64,000 nucleotides of DNA, taken from Ariolimax columbianus. Its lineage: Eukaryota; Mollusca; Gastropoda; Stylommatophora; Arionidae. Under the pieces are notes generated by a model. It was not told the DNA's origin and did no database searches. It worked only from the letters and a program-made list of their open reading frames with translations. The stretch is from contig JAVGWX010000007.1 of NCBI GenBank assembly GCA_036924085.1, positions 100,272,886-100,336,885 of the forward strand. The letters run 5' to 3'. Shown piece by piece: positions 27,204-38,051 of the stretch (position 1 is the first letter of the stretch; every line of letters starts with the position of its first letter). Both the position numbers and the translations under genes were made by a program.

Positions 27204-27235
27204 ATCTATCTTTATATCTATCTATCTATTTATCA

Positions 27236-27325
<90 letters not shown>

Positions 27326-27348
27326 CCATCCCTCCATCCATCTATCTA
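26926..27348. repeat. (CTAT)n microsatellite with CCAT blocks
   Basis: Third GATA-family microsatellite, same orientation as the one at 16.6 kb. The left edge is mixed with 'ccatccat' blocks, and the right edge runs into 'ccatccctccatcc' and a short C run (about 27,354-27,361). Confidence 0.97.
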
Positions 27349-27361
27349 TCCATCCCCCCCC

Positions 27362-27666
27362 CATGTCTCTATTCCTCCATCCCTCCTTTCCTCCAACCAT
27401 CCATCCGTCCGTCTGTCCGTTTGTTTGTGTGTTTTATTGTTTATGTAAATTGTGTTTGCGTATATGAGAGTAGGTCGTGTTTGCGAGTGTATATGTGTTA
27501 TTCCAGGGTTCTTTATTTGGGTAAAACTGTTATGTGTAATAAGGCTTTCAAGTTTCGGACAGGTACAACACGGTTTGACAACCAGATGGAGCGACTGCCG
27601 GAATGGGAATAAAGTATTGTAAGAGGTGCATGTGAATGCTTAAAAATTAGCAACAGTTTACCTTGG
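27362..27666. other. interval with no supported feature
   Basis: Starts with degenerate pyrimidine-rich sequence derived from the microsatellite edge. Nothing else recognised. Confidence 0.5.
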
Positions 27667-27785
27667 CTAGACCAGAATAGACGAGATCAGACCAGACCAT
27701 ACTAGACATGACTAGATCAGACCAGGCAAGACCAGATCAGACCACAGCAGTTCAGACCAGACCAGACTAGACCAGACCACACTAG
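27667..27785. repeat. short-period 'agacc' repeat
   Basis: About 120 bp of 5- and 10-bp variants such as 'agaccagactagaccaga' and 'gatcagacc'. Confidence 0.9.
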
Positions 27786-28059
27786 CTGCTTTTCCCACCT
27801 CGAAAGTTGCTTCAGGAGATACGAAACATCTTCTATCACTCGCCATTATCATTCAATTCATCAATCTTTCTTCTGCCCATGCTTTCATTGTACCCTTCTT
27901 CGTAAAGTGTTCTCAACATCTGACAGTGGTGCTCTTTAATTTTCCATCAACTATGGTTTTCAGCGTAATCGTATACTCCTTCACACATTCATTGTCACTC
28001 CTCTTCTACTCTGGGATGTACATGTTTGCCAGGAAAAGTGACATACATTCCTATTCGTT

Positions 28060-28256
28060 GTTTTTCTCGTGACCTGGCCCCAGTCTAGTTTTCGGTATCA
28101 ATAGACTGTCTTAGATTATCATTGTGGGTCGTCCTAGGGTCTGCACCCTTGGTTTTTTGCATCTCATGTCTGCCGCTGTGGCTGATCTTCTATCATTGTG
28201 CAGACACTGCCAGCCCACTCAAGTTTCTCAATCCTGCGAGAGCAGTGATTAGAGAT
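28060..28256 (-). pseudogene. reverse transcriptase C-terminal remnant (non-LTR)
   Basis: On the minus strand the stretch near 28,250-28,170 reads EKLEWAGSVCTMIEDQPQ. This resembles the conserved region just C-terminal to the RT domain of many non-LTR elements, a tryptophan followed by GHV..RM..; here His is Ser and Arg is Thr. Downstream a basic Arg-Pro-rich stretch follows at about 28,140-28,120, in line with the usual RGRPR..W block, but in another frame and with stops. There is no RT catalytic part. Its right edge abuts the 8/16-bp array at 28,257. Assignment rests on motif order alone, so moderate to low confidence. Confidence 0.4.
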
Positions 28257-28520
28257 ATTCTTGTATTGTCGTATTGTCTGATTGTCGTATTGTCGTATTG
28301 TCTGATTGTCGTATTGTCTGATTGTCGTATTGTCGAATTGTCAGATTGTCGTATTGTCTGATTGTCGTATTGTCAGACTGGTTGTCTGATTGTCAAATTG
28401 TCTAAGTGCCGGATTATCTGATTGTTTGATTACCTTATTGTTGGATTGTCTGATTGTCGTATTGTCTGATTGTCGTATTGTCTGATTGTCGTATTGTCTG
28501 ATTGTCTGATTATCTGGTTG
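28257..28520. repeat. 8/16-bp repeat of 'attgtctg' and 'attgtcgt'
   Basis: Alternating 8-bp words ('attgtctg', 'attgtcgt', occasional 'attgtcag' and 'attatctg') give a 16-bp dimer over much of the array. A central portion is degenerate. Confidence 0.93.
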
Positions 28521-28721
28521 TGGAGCTTGTCTCTTATTGCTATGAATCACCTACCTTTGATCTTATTCCCGAGGTCTGGGACTGGTTTGTCTGGGTTGTT
28601 GTAATTGTCCTTGATTGACATCTGCAAGACAACACTGGTACATAGGTGGGTGGTGTACTGCCTTCTTAGATGTCTTACTTATATTTCTGATAATAAGAAA
28701 TCATACATACATAAATGCATA

Positions 28722-28860
28722 CATGTTTAAAATGTATGTCATTCACACGTTTAAAATGGCTGTCATTCACACTTCTTTAAAAACAAGTGTGAATGACAGC
28801 CATTTTAAATAAGTGTGAATGACAGTCATTTTAAATAAGTGTGAATGACAGACATTTTTA
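28722..28860. repeat. inverted-repeat minisatellite (imperfect palindrome)
   Basis: The left arm (about 28,724-28,772) has two 24-bp units reading 'tgtcattcacac'. After a short centre the right arm (about 28,785-28,858) has three 26-bp units reading 'gtgtgaatgaca' in the opposite orientation. The arms around the centre pair over about 28 bp ('aaatggctgtcattcacac' with 'gtgtgaatgacagccattt'). Could form a hairpin. Confidence 0.9.
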
Positions 28861-29039
28861 ACAAAATGAAAACCAGAAACGGATACAAAAAGTTTAAAAT
28901 GAAGAGCACTGAACAATGCGATACGGACTATGCCCCGAAGTGCAAAAAAAAAAACGGTGAACAGAATAAAAATGCAGGGTAATAAAAGACATGGTGAAGA
29001 TTAACAAGACGAGAGTTATGTCTGCAAAAATAAAACATC

Positions 29040-30880
29040 TTTTAAACACGACAAGACTGGCTTAATGAGACGGATGTATTAATGACAAGAATGGAGACAT
29101 CTTACTTGAGGAGAGATATAAATCAAACAAACGGACGGAGAATATCATTCATCTCTTGGGTGACAAAATAGTGATGGCCCCCACCAGTCTCTGATCACAT
29201 AGGGCCTATCACAAGCGACTTTGTTCCAGCAACCGAATGTTCAGATCTTTGAATAATCAGCGTCACCAATAGGATATTGCTTGCAATTAGACAGGATTCA
29301 CAATATGGATTTTGACAGAACAACGGAAATCGAGAAGCGATATTCATTTTAATGGCTGTAGCAGAAGTAACATATAGAACTACACAAACACTGTGTGATA
29401 TATAGCCTACAATAGGCCGTTCGACAAAGAGTCCAGAATAATAAACCAATGACATACCGGGAAGAAAACGGTAGGAATGGGGTATACAAGAATACTCATG
29501 AACCTGTACCAGCAACAAACAGCCGCTGTCCGGTCCGGCAGTCTCTATTCACCATGAATAGAGGTCAATAGAGGAGTGAGACAAGCATGTGTACTCTCCC
29601 TTTGCCGGTTTAACATTTACATGAAACAAATTTGTCAGCTATAGAGAAAATGTCAGGACTCACTTCTGGTGGATTATCAATAAATGATATTGCAGATATG
29701 TGGATGCGACAAGTTATGCTGGCTGGAAACTAACAAGAACTACAAGAATTGGTGATTCGAGTCCAGAATAAAAGTCAGGTGCTTGGATTGGATGTTACCA
29801 CAGAGAGAACGAAACCAAAGGTATTCAACAAGGTAAACTCGAGATGAACTTGACGGTCAACTTGACAGTCAACTTGACAGATACAACTAGTCGGTGCAAT
29901 ACAGGAATATGTCAACGTCTTCTACTACCTGGGAAACATAATAATGGGGAATGGAAGATGGGAAATGGAAGACAGGAAAAAAGAAATGAAGATCTAGAAG
30001 AGAATAAGGATAGCCAAATCTTCTTTCATAAGCATGAGTCAAATAACGACATCCACCAACATGAGTCAAATAATGACATCCACCAACATTAGTCAAATAA
30101 TGACATCCAACAACATGAATCATACATTGACATCCACCAACATTAGTCATCCATTGACATCCACCAACATGAGCCATACATTGACATCCACCAACATGAG
30201 TCATACATTGACATCCACCAACATGAGTCATACATTGACATCCATCAACATGAGTCATACATTGACATCCATCAACATGAGTCATACTTTGACATCCATC
30301 AACACGAGTCATATATTGACATATACCAACATGAGTCAAATATTGATATATACCAATATGAGTCATATATTGCCATCCACCAAGATGAGTCATGTATATC
30401 AACATTCACCAACATGAGTCCTATTTTGACATCCAAACATGCCACTGGCACATAGAACATCGGTTGATGATGTGTCATTATGATGTGGACAAATGGACCC
30501 AGAAGAAGAGATTTCACAAGAGAATTTATGCTTTTGAAATGTTGATATACAGAAGAACTGGGCAGATCTACGGAACTAATGAAGAAAAATTAGAAAAATT
30601 AGGGATGCAAAAAGTAATCGTGAAGAAAATCGTAGTAAAGACAGTTCATATATTATGTTCAGGTCAAAAAAGTAAATCATCGCTGAACATGATGCTGGAA
30701 GGGTTGACAGTAAGCGAAGGTGCCGGAAATAGAATACGCTCTACGTGGGTAGATAACATCAAGAGATGGACACCGACAAGTCTGGCAGATTGTACCATCA
30801 AAGAAAAATGATAGAATACAGTGGGGATCTATTGCAGGCGTCCTGCGATGTGGAGAGGGCACCTGAACTGAATTGATAAC
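29040..30880 (+). pseudogene. decayed non-LTR retrotransposon reverse transcriptase
   Basis: Pieces of an RT appear in the expected order but in shifting frames with stops. INDKNGDILLEE lies near 29,068, NLYQQQTAAVR at 29,501-29,533, and RGVRQACVLS at 29,570-29,599 (usual form GVRQGCVLSP). A degenerate catalytic box RYVDAT at 29,694-29,711 stands where active enzymes have Y/F-A-D-D. A YLGN motif lies at about 29,922-29,934, followed by KRIRIAKSSF near 30,000. After an interrupting 27-bp array the C-terminal part continues with AFEMLIYRR near 30,525-30,551 and WVDNIKRWT near 30,745. The catalytic aspartate pair is lost, so it is dead. Family-level assignment (an APE/RT element with the region often mis-annotated in animal gene sets) is from motif order and is not verified by search. 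Confidence 0.75.
30032..30430. repeat. 27-bp minisatellite inside the RT pseudogene
   Basis: About 14-15 units of 27 bp (9 codons) containing 'aacatgagtcatacattgac' and 'atccacc'. The first unit continues the RT-like frame (IAKSSFISMSQ...), and RT-like sequence resumes after the array. The array therefore arose from, or within, RT coding sequence. Confidence 0.93.
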
Positions 30881-31429
30881 AGCGCAAACAAATATGGCTT
30901 GGATACGGCGTCGGAACAAAGACAAAATCAAACCTATGATACAATCAAATCCCTCGACAGAGACTAACAACAACGCAGCTGAAAACACCTGCCAAATCAC
31001 AACTGTGAATGAAATATGAATCTTGTCGCCGTGCAGATATCAAAGGACCTGTTTACTTTGTGTTTATCGCATGTCATGTTTCGTTTGAGCGAGTAAAGTA
31101 AAGCTCTATGCTCCAGTTCGAATTCCTCAAAATGTTTGGGGGAACTAGCGCAATATATGTGTATGTGTATATGTATGTATGTCGAAAATAGTATTCTGTG
31201 TCTGAAGGATGCTTTTGTAAAGATGATATATAATAAAACGTAGATGGGTGGAACATTGTGTTCGACCATAGTCAAAATGGATGGAATATGTACAAACTTG
31301 GAGGTAGCGAGTTGTAACAGGCAATGTTTGATCCTGAGCACCATCACAGGACACATACGGCTTCCTAGTACATGTCCTAGGTCAGAATATAGCTTACATG
31401 CTGTGTCTGAGGGGGAACAATATGCCCTG
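30881..31429. other. interval with no supported feature
   Basis: No clear continuation of the RT pseudogene beyond about 30,880, and no other domain recognised. Confidence 0.45.
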
Positions 31430-32440
31430 ACTTGAGGATTGTATTTGAAGTGACTCGAGTTCTAGAATTGCATTTTAGATGGTTCAGTAGGTCTTGACTC
31501 GAGTTCTAGAATTGTATTTTAGATGGTTCAGTAGGTCTTGACTCGAGTTCTAGAATTGCATTTTAGATGGTTCAGTAGGTCTTGACTCAAGTTCTAGAAT
31601 TGCATTTTAGATGGTTCAGTAGGTCTTGACTCGAGTTCTAGAATTGCATTTTAGATGGTTCAGTAGGTCTTGGCTCGAGTTCTAGAATTGCATTTTAGAT
31701 GGTTCCGTAGGTCTTGGCTCGAGCTCTAGAATTGCATTTTAGATGGTTCAGTAGGTCTTGACTCGAGTTCTAGAATTGTATTTTGAGATTATTCAGTATG
31801 TCCTGACTCGACTAATAGGACTGCATCAGAGGCAATACAGTACCTCTTGACTCGTTCAAAAGCTGTATCGGAGGTGAGGCAGTAGATCCTTACTCGAGTT
31901 CAAGGGCTGTGCCTTAGGTGAGGCAATAGGTCATGGTTCGAGTTCTAGGGTTGTATCTAAAAATGAGACAGTCAGTCTTGATTCGAGTCCTAGGGTTGTA
32001 TGTGAGGTGGGGCAGTAAGTCTTGTCTCGAGTTTTAGGGTTGTATCTGAGGGGGCAGTAGGTCTTGTCTCGAGTTCTAGGGCTGTATGTGAGGGGGCAGT
32101 AGGTCTTATCTCGAGTTCTAGGGCTGTATGTGAGGTGGGGCAGTAGGTCTTGTCTCGAGTTCTCGGGCTGTATGTGAGGTGGGGCAGTAGGTCTTGTCTC
32201 GAGTTCTCGGGCTGTATGTGAGGTGGGGCAGTAGGTCTTGTCTCGAGTTCTCGGGCTGTATTTTAGATGTGGTCTAGACTTTACAGAGGTTCTCGGACTG
32301 TGTTTTAGATGAGGCGTGACCTAACAGGGATTCTCCTGTTGTGTTTGAGATGAGGTCGAGACATGCCGGAGGTTCTCATGTTGTTATTGAGATTAGGTCG
32401 GGGCTTGCCGGAGGTTTTCATGTTGTGTTTGAGTTTAAAT
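31430..32440. repeat. 44-bp minisatellite with gradual divergence
   Basis: About 20 units. The left units (31,475-31,780) are near-identical 44-mers with 'gactcgagttctagaattgc' and 'ttcagtaggtctt'. Rightward the units become GC-richer and variable in length ('ggttgtatctgagg...'), then partly re-homogenise ('gggctgtatgtgaggtgggg') near 32,060-32,260 and fade by 32,440. Most units hold a CTCGAG palindrome. Confidence 0.93.
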
Positions 32441-33735
32441 CTGGACTTTACATCGGTTCTTGGACTGTTTATCCGATGAGACAGTTAACACTGACATGTG
32501 TTGTCAATGTGTACATGAGATGATACCGTTCCTTCTGACAAGAGTTTTCGTGTTGCATCTCATAAGATGTTAGGATCAATCAGAAGTTCTTGCGCTGTAT
32601 CTTCAACTTTGTGAGATGGGTGATAAGTTGCACTTCCGCTATGTTGCTTGCCATAACTCACAGAGACAACATTGCAATGGGTTTCCTGTTTTATCCCTCG
32701 GATTACTGAATGTCTGTCCTTACGGCTGGAAAGTTATCCATTGTTGGAGGATGGAAAGTTATCCATTGTTGGAGGATGGAAAGTTATCCATTGTTGGAAA
32801 TTGTTTGAATAAGCTACCCCCACTCGGTCATTTAAATTGGTTAACGGATTACTCAAAGTGTGTTTGTTACTTGCAAATTGAAGTTAACTCCTAGTAGCGG
32901 TAAATAAATGTATTTTAATACTTTAAGACACATCTAATTATTCTCCCATGCAGCACACTAAAAGTGCATTTAAAGATACAAAATAATCTACCATTTCTTG
33001 CGACAAGCATGTCATCAATAACGGGGAGGAAGGCAGAAAAATGGACAATTTGATGAAATATCTCTGTCAAGTTTATACATAGAAACCAGTTTGCTGGACA
33101 AGGCAATAACCACTGTTACCCAACAGCCCCGTGAAGTACATGAAGAATTATCTTCATCCCCTACGGCTGTTGTTGCCATAGGACTGACCTTCACCTTTGC
33201 CTTATCCAGCAGCCCCAATTGGTTGTTGACGTTTGAAACGAGGTAATGTCACATTGTATCCAGACTTGATTTGTATTATGGGAAATGGGAAAACAGTATT
33301 GCAATAATCCATTTTCCAATATCAGGTTTTGAGGCTATTTCGATTTGAATCAGTTTATATCCTTTAATTTCCATTTGAAATAGTTTCTACTTGTATTCAA
33401 TATAAACTGATCTGCCCTGTTCTTATCCTGCGTCAGTTTTGTATTTACTGAAAACATATCTCGTGCAGCAGAATGCTGAGATACAGTCCATGGTGCAATT
33501 AGCCCGAGGAAACCCCCGTCTGCTGGGTGGGTTGCACTGCTCCATGGGGTGTACTGATTCTAGCAGGTCAGGAGTTCATGAATGTATTGTAGGAGACTAG
33601 AGTGAGCGTGATTCGGCTGTAGTTGCCAAGGTCTTGCCTCTTACAGTAGTGTACATTACTGTGATAATATAGTTTTTTAATTTGAATTTTAAACTATTGC
33701 ATTGTATTTTAATTATTTAATTACAAGTAATGTAT
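32441..33735. other. interval with no supported gene
   Basis: Contains only a 3-unit repeat (32,726-32,799). Open frames of up to 92 codons show no recognisable domain. Confidence 0.45.
32726..32799. repeat. 25-bp tandem repeat, 3 units
   Basis: Unit 'ggaaagttatccattgttgg' plus 'aggat', nearly exact. Confidence 0.92.
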
Positions 33736-33870
33736 CATAATGAACATACGTCCATCTTAGCATGAATCCCACTATCGCCTCTCCATAATGAACATACGTC
33801 CATCTTAGCATGAATCCCACTATCATCTCTCCATAATGAACATGTCCATCTTAGCGTGAATCCCACTATG
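33736..33870. repeat. 48-bp tandem repeat, 2.8 units
   Basis: Starts at 33,736, 33,784 and 33,832. Contains 'cataatgaacatacgtccat' and 'cttagcatgaatcccactat'. Confidence 0.93.
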
Positions 33871-34889
33871 GTACCTCTTCAAGGTGCATTTTTGTTCAGT
33901 GAATTTTAACAATTAAATTTGTAATCAACAACCAGTTATTCAGATTTGTACACAATGATACTGCCAGATCTATTGACCTAGTCCTACCGGGAAAAGTGGT
34001 AGTCTACACTTTATGTAGATAATGTATTTTGGCGCTGACATTAAACTTGATGTAGATACTTAACGTTCAGCTGGGATGTGAGTGTGTGTGAGTTGTATGT
34101 GTGTGTGCGTGTGTACGTGTGCGCATGCGTGCACGTTTGCTGTCTGTGTGTGTGCGTGCGTAAACAGTGCTAGATATGTTACACGTATTAGTCACAAACA
34201 ATATACCTATTTAAACCTGATGTTCCAACAAATGAGATCAGTGTGTAAATGTAAGAAAGTAGCTGTAGACACACACACACAGAACATCAGTTATTGCCTC
34301 ACCATCAACTGGATGATAGTTCTCTCTGACCTGTCAATGTTAATGTGTACTATTTATTCTTGCAATGAAGTTAGATTTGGTTGCCCAGGAAGTCGCATAT
34401 GGCTAACAACACAAAACACATGTCGAAGGATTTCTATATAAGCTTGTTCTATAGAGAAAGGGCATTATAAATCGAATTACATAATTACAATTTGTCATTG
34501 ACACATAACTACTGCACGTTTGTCCAACTGTGGGCATACAATACTTCACGGTATCTATAATACAGAGTCAAGTGATGCGCAGACGATATTGCATGTGATG
34601 TGTCTAAGGACATTCACGATAATAGCACACATAGTCTGAACATTCACATTTCCTTGTAAACCAGGTGTCTGTTTCATGTGACACATAACTCTGAAACTTA
34701 CTTGATGATGTGTTTATGTGAAAGATAGTTTGAATATGACGTATGTTTTATTTCAAAGTGGGTGGTTTTTATTTTGTCAAGTAACATTCATTATATTACT
34801 TCCTTTGCACACGGGTAATGCACAGGTAATGTTTGCTTGTCAATTTCACGAGGATATGATTACGGGTATAGAAGAAGGATAATCATTTT
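33871..34889. other. AT-rich interval with GT tract, no supported gene
   Basis: A GT-rich tract lies at about 34,078-34,160. No domain or RNA gene recognised. Confidence 0.5.
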
Positions 34890-35067
34890 CAGTGTCAACC
34901 CCCTGACAGGTAGTACTACATGTTCAGTGTCAACCTCCTGACAGGTAGTACTACATGTTCAGTGTCAACCTCCTGACAGGTAAGTACTACATGTTCAGTG
35001 TCAACCTCCTGACAGGTAAGTACTACATGTCCAGTGTCAACCTCCTGACAGGCATTACTAAATGTTC
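34890..35067. repeat. 35/36-bp tandem repeat, 5 units
   Basis: 'cagtgtcaacctcctgacag' recurs at 34,890, 34,925, 34,960, 34,996 and 35,032. Two of the units contain 'caggtaagta', an exact consensus 5' splice donor; the others have 'caggtagta' or 'caggcatta'. Confidence 0.93.
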
Positions 35068-35504
35068 AGCTACTTACAACTTCAGCAAAGGCCCAAGTCT
35101 CATGCAGTTCATCCCTGCAAGACGGCCCGTTATCCTTGTCAAATCAAATGGACCGGGGTATTCTAATCCAAAGACTACAACCTACCGTACGACCATGACT
35201 AGAAACACGGACTGGATGGTATGCATCAATAACGGCCGTTCTATATCCCTACACTACACCTGAGCCACCTTATCGACTACGGAAACACTATAAATGTCTT
35301 GTTCAAATCTTCAGACTCTCCCCAAAGTGCTACATCAATCTTCACTGTCCCATTTCCAGGGTTCCTTCCCTCATAAATTAGCCATGACCTTGAGAGTAAC
35401 TACCTTAAATATGAACCGCCGAGGGTAACATCACTGCAGACGATGTCCACGCTTGTGTAGCACGGCTCTACCTAGCTACAACTCCTTTCATGCAGGCAAA
35501 ACAC
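35068..35504. other. interval with no supported feature
   Basis: Unique-looking. No domain recognised in either strand. Confidence 0.45.
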
Positions 35505-35800
35505 CAATAGCTTGGTGCGACTCTGGGACGTAAGTTTTACAAGGGGTGGGGCAGCTTGGTGCAGCTCTAGGACGTTAGTCTTACAAGGGGTTGGGGGCAG
35601 CTCTAGGACGTAAGTCTTACAAGGGGTGGGGGGGCAGCTTGGTGCAGCTCTAGGACGTTAGTCTTACAAGGGGTGGGGGAGCACTTGGTGCAGCTCTAGA
35701 ACGTAAGTCTTACAAGGGGGACGGGGGGGGGGGGCAGCTTGGTGCAGCTCTAGAACGTTAGTCTTACAAGGGGTCGGGAGCGGGGGGTGGGGTGGACGGG
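35505..35800. repeat. G-rich tandem repeat of 45-60 bp
   Basis: About six units sharing 'agctctaggacgtaagtctt' and 'acaaggggtggg'. Length differences come from variable G runs, one of which (about 35,717-35,737) is a long poly-G stretch. Confidence 0.88.
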
Positions 35801-36039
35801 ACAAAAAAGATATATAAAATTATCTCTTGAGTACTCATCTCCCAGTCATTTAGAAATTGCGACAAATAGACTCCCTTGATTATCAGCTTCACTGACTACA
35901 TAATTTTTTAGATGCTATAGAACAAAGATGTGTCGCATTCGCCAATGGAACAAGGTCTGAATCCTGACTGCATCAAAGTTATTGCCTATTTCTAGACTAA
36001 TTGCACTGTCACATTCATTCCATTATTGGTTGTGGTTCC

Positions 36040-36290
36040 AATACCAAACTGGGTCCACTTGGAGAACTTATCTCAAAGAACATCTTTTCGTTTCCTTGGA
36101 ATCGGCAATCGGTTGTTGTGACTCAGGACTTTGGAATTAATATTGATGGCGTACACGTCAGTCATATTCGATTCGGGGGCGACATAGTGCTGATCACAGA
36201 GCTTTTCCCAGAAGCCAACGGGAGTTTTAGAGATTCTCAACAAAAATAGAAGGAAGACATTGAAACTATTTATATCTCGGCTCCTTTGCT
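36040..36290 (+). pseudogene. reverse transcriptase fragment with altered catalytic box
   Basis: A plus frame (open 36,001-36,249) reads FGINIDGVHVSHIRFGGDIV around 36,130-36,190. In non-LTR RTs of this type the same block is GI.I.G..L.HLRFADDIVL, so the normally invariant A-D is G-G here and only the second aspartate remains. The sequence before it (ISKNIFSFPWN) fits the usual LF...LEDIFR..W stretch. The frame ends at 36,249. It is a short relic, apparently separate from the 29-31 kb pseudogene. Confidence 0.6.
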
Positions 36291-36667
36291 TTAAAAAATG
36301 TAATCTTGCTGTGTTGGCTAGTCTAACATGTGTAGAAATTAGTGCACATCACAAGTTCAGTTGATTTTCTCTATTCATAAATAAACATCACACACCAACT
36401 TTTAAAAACAATAAAAACATTAAGCGATTTTCATATCACTCCAACTAAGTATCTGTTTATTGTATACTTCGCACGTGATTATTCCTATCGTGTAATACAT
36501 TTACAGCCAAATGTCACTGGCCAGTACACACTATTTACTATTTATAAAATTAATACAATATAAGGTTATGCAACCATATGAAATAGGTGTTAAATGGGCA
36601 TTTGGTTGTTGAATTTTGTCCACCCCAAGTCATATCATCCTATAGTCATGACTGAAACAAGCTACTG

Positions 36668-36709
<42 letters not shown>

Positions 36710-37260
36710 TAAAATGGATAACAAATTGTGGATTGATGCCATTTTTTTAATACAATGCTAACGAAGGAAAGTAAATAAAAGACTGCACGGACCCATTGTG
36801 AACTCACAGCAGATGCTAACCTAGCGGATATAGGGCAATGATCTTCTATATTCGAGCTCTTCAGCTTATTAGTCGCACGTTTCGTTTCTCTGTGCTTTGT
36901 CTTGTCAAAACCATGAATCCATTGACAGCAGGGTCAACCTGAGCTATCATCAGTCTGATCGCTAGTCCGCTCTACGTATGTGTATTTATATAGTTTGTTT
37001 TCGAAAATAATCCTGAGGTACAAAATAGAAGTGATCCACAGACTTGGTTTCATCCTACAGTAAAGAAAGTCCTATCTTTCATAGTTTGGGGATCACTGCT
37101 GGAAAATGCGATTATATTAGAAAACGCAAGCCTCATTTGTGTTCCTTATATTCTCCGCAGTGATGCTATTACCTTCTCGGAAATATGAGAAATATTCACT
37201 TTCACACAAGTGACGTCTCGCTCTGTCTTCCTTGGTTCCGCTTCTTGGACTCAGTCCAGA
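36291..37260. other. AT-rich interval with a (CTA)n microsatellite
   Basis: Apart from the CTA tract no feature is recognised. Confidence 0.45.
36660..36710. repeat. (CTA)n trinucleotide microsatellite
   Basis: About 16 triplets, with one 'ctg' near the left end. Confidence 0.95.
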
Positions 37261-37269
37261 GTCTCGACC

Positions 37270-37347
37270 TGCGCATGCGCACTCAACAGGAAACGCACAC
37301 GTGTCACAGCAAAGCGAAGTCGTTTCTTGCGGAATGGAACCGGAAGT
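37270..37347. promoter_or_regulatory. candidate promoter: NRF1 palindrome plus ETS site
   Basis: 'tgcgcatgcgca' at 37,270-37,281 is a perfect NRF1-type palindrome, and 'accggaagt' at 37,339-37,347 is a good ETS/GABP site 58 bp downstream. In animals the two together are typical of CpG-type housekeeping promoters. The local sequence is somewhat CpG-richer than its surroundings. No transcript evidence is available. Confidence 0.35.
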
Positions 37348-37845
37348 CGTCAGTGATGTCGGTTGAATATCCGAACAATTACCAACTGATTGACAACACG
37401 ACAGACACATCACGGCTTAAATGTTTGAATTAGGTCAAGATTTGGTCGTCAGCAACTACGCCTGGAACCTCTTCTCAGGACTCTCACCCAGGATTTGGCA
37501 TATCACGCACACTAGCGCTCACCATTACGACTACGCATTACCGCATCTCTGACAGCCCTCATGAACAACCCATGACGGCTTGTTTCCCTCCCCTTACATC
37601 TTACCCTATTATGGTAGCCACGGACGATAACTGCCAGCCAGAAATGGTTTCTCTGTAGCGATATCAAATACAGGTTATCAGGAGAATCATCAAACTAAGA
37701 AAAGTTAGTCGGGAGCGGTTGATTTTTTTAACAATTTTCGCAACCTATTTAATAGAAGTGAAAGGCGTGCGAGACTGGAGAGTGGAGTGTGTTCTGCAAA
37801 ATTGATATTCTCAATAAGAAACATAACTGTTTCCTGTCCTTACAG

Positions 37846-38046
37846 GAGTGGAGTCTAGCCAGGTCCTCTGTGGGACGACTCACGGTTCTGGGATAACTCA
37901 AATTCCGGTCTTTGTAATGGCCGACAACTCACTGATTATTTCTCAGCCGATAGTTTCCGAGCTGGCAGCGAGCAATGAAAAGGACTGTAAAATGACTTGT
38001 AATTTGGGACTGACGAGAACGCCAGTAACCGCCCATCGCGGCCAGG
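37846..38046 (+). CDS. possible host exon, unrecognised protein
   Basis: The stretch follows a good 3' splice site: a pyrimidine-rich tract and 'tttcctgtccttacag' end at 37,845. One frame is then open to a stop at 38,049-38,051 (67 codons counted from 37,848), and a possible donor 'gggttagt' overlaps the end (GT at 38,047). The translation has ordinary, non-repetitive composition (for example QIPVFVMADNSLIISQPIV), unlike the arrays. An in-frame ATG with fair context lies at 37,917. The NRF1/ETS pair lies about 500 bp upstream and could be the promoter of a non-coding first exon. I do not recognise the protein. It could equally be a chance open frame. Confidence 0.25.
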
Positions 38047-38051
38047 GTTAG

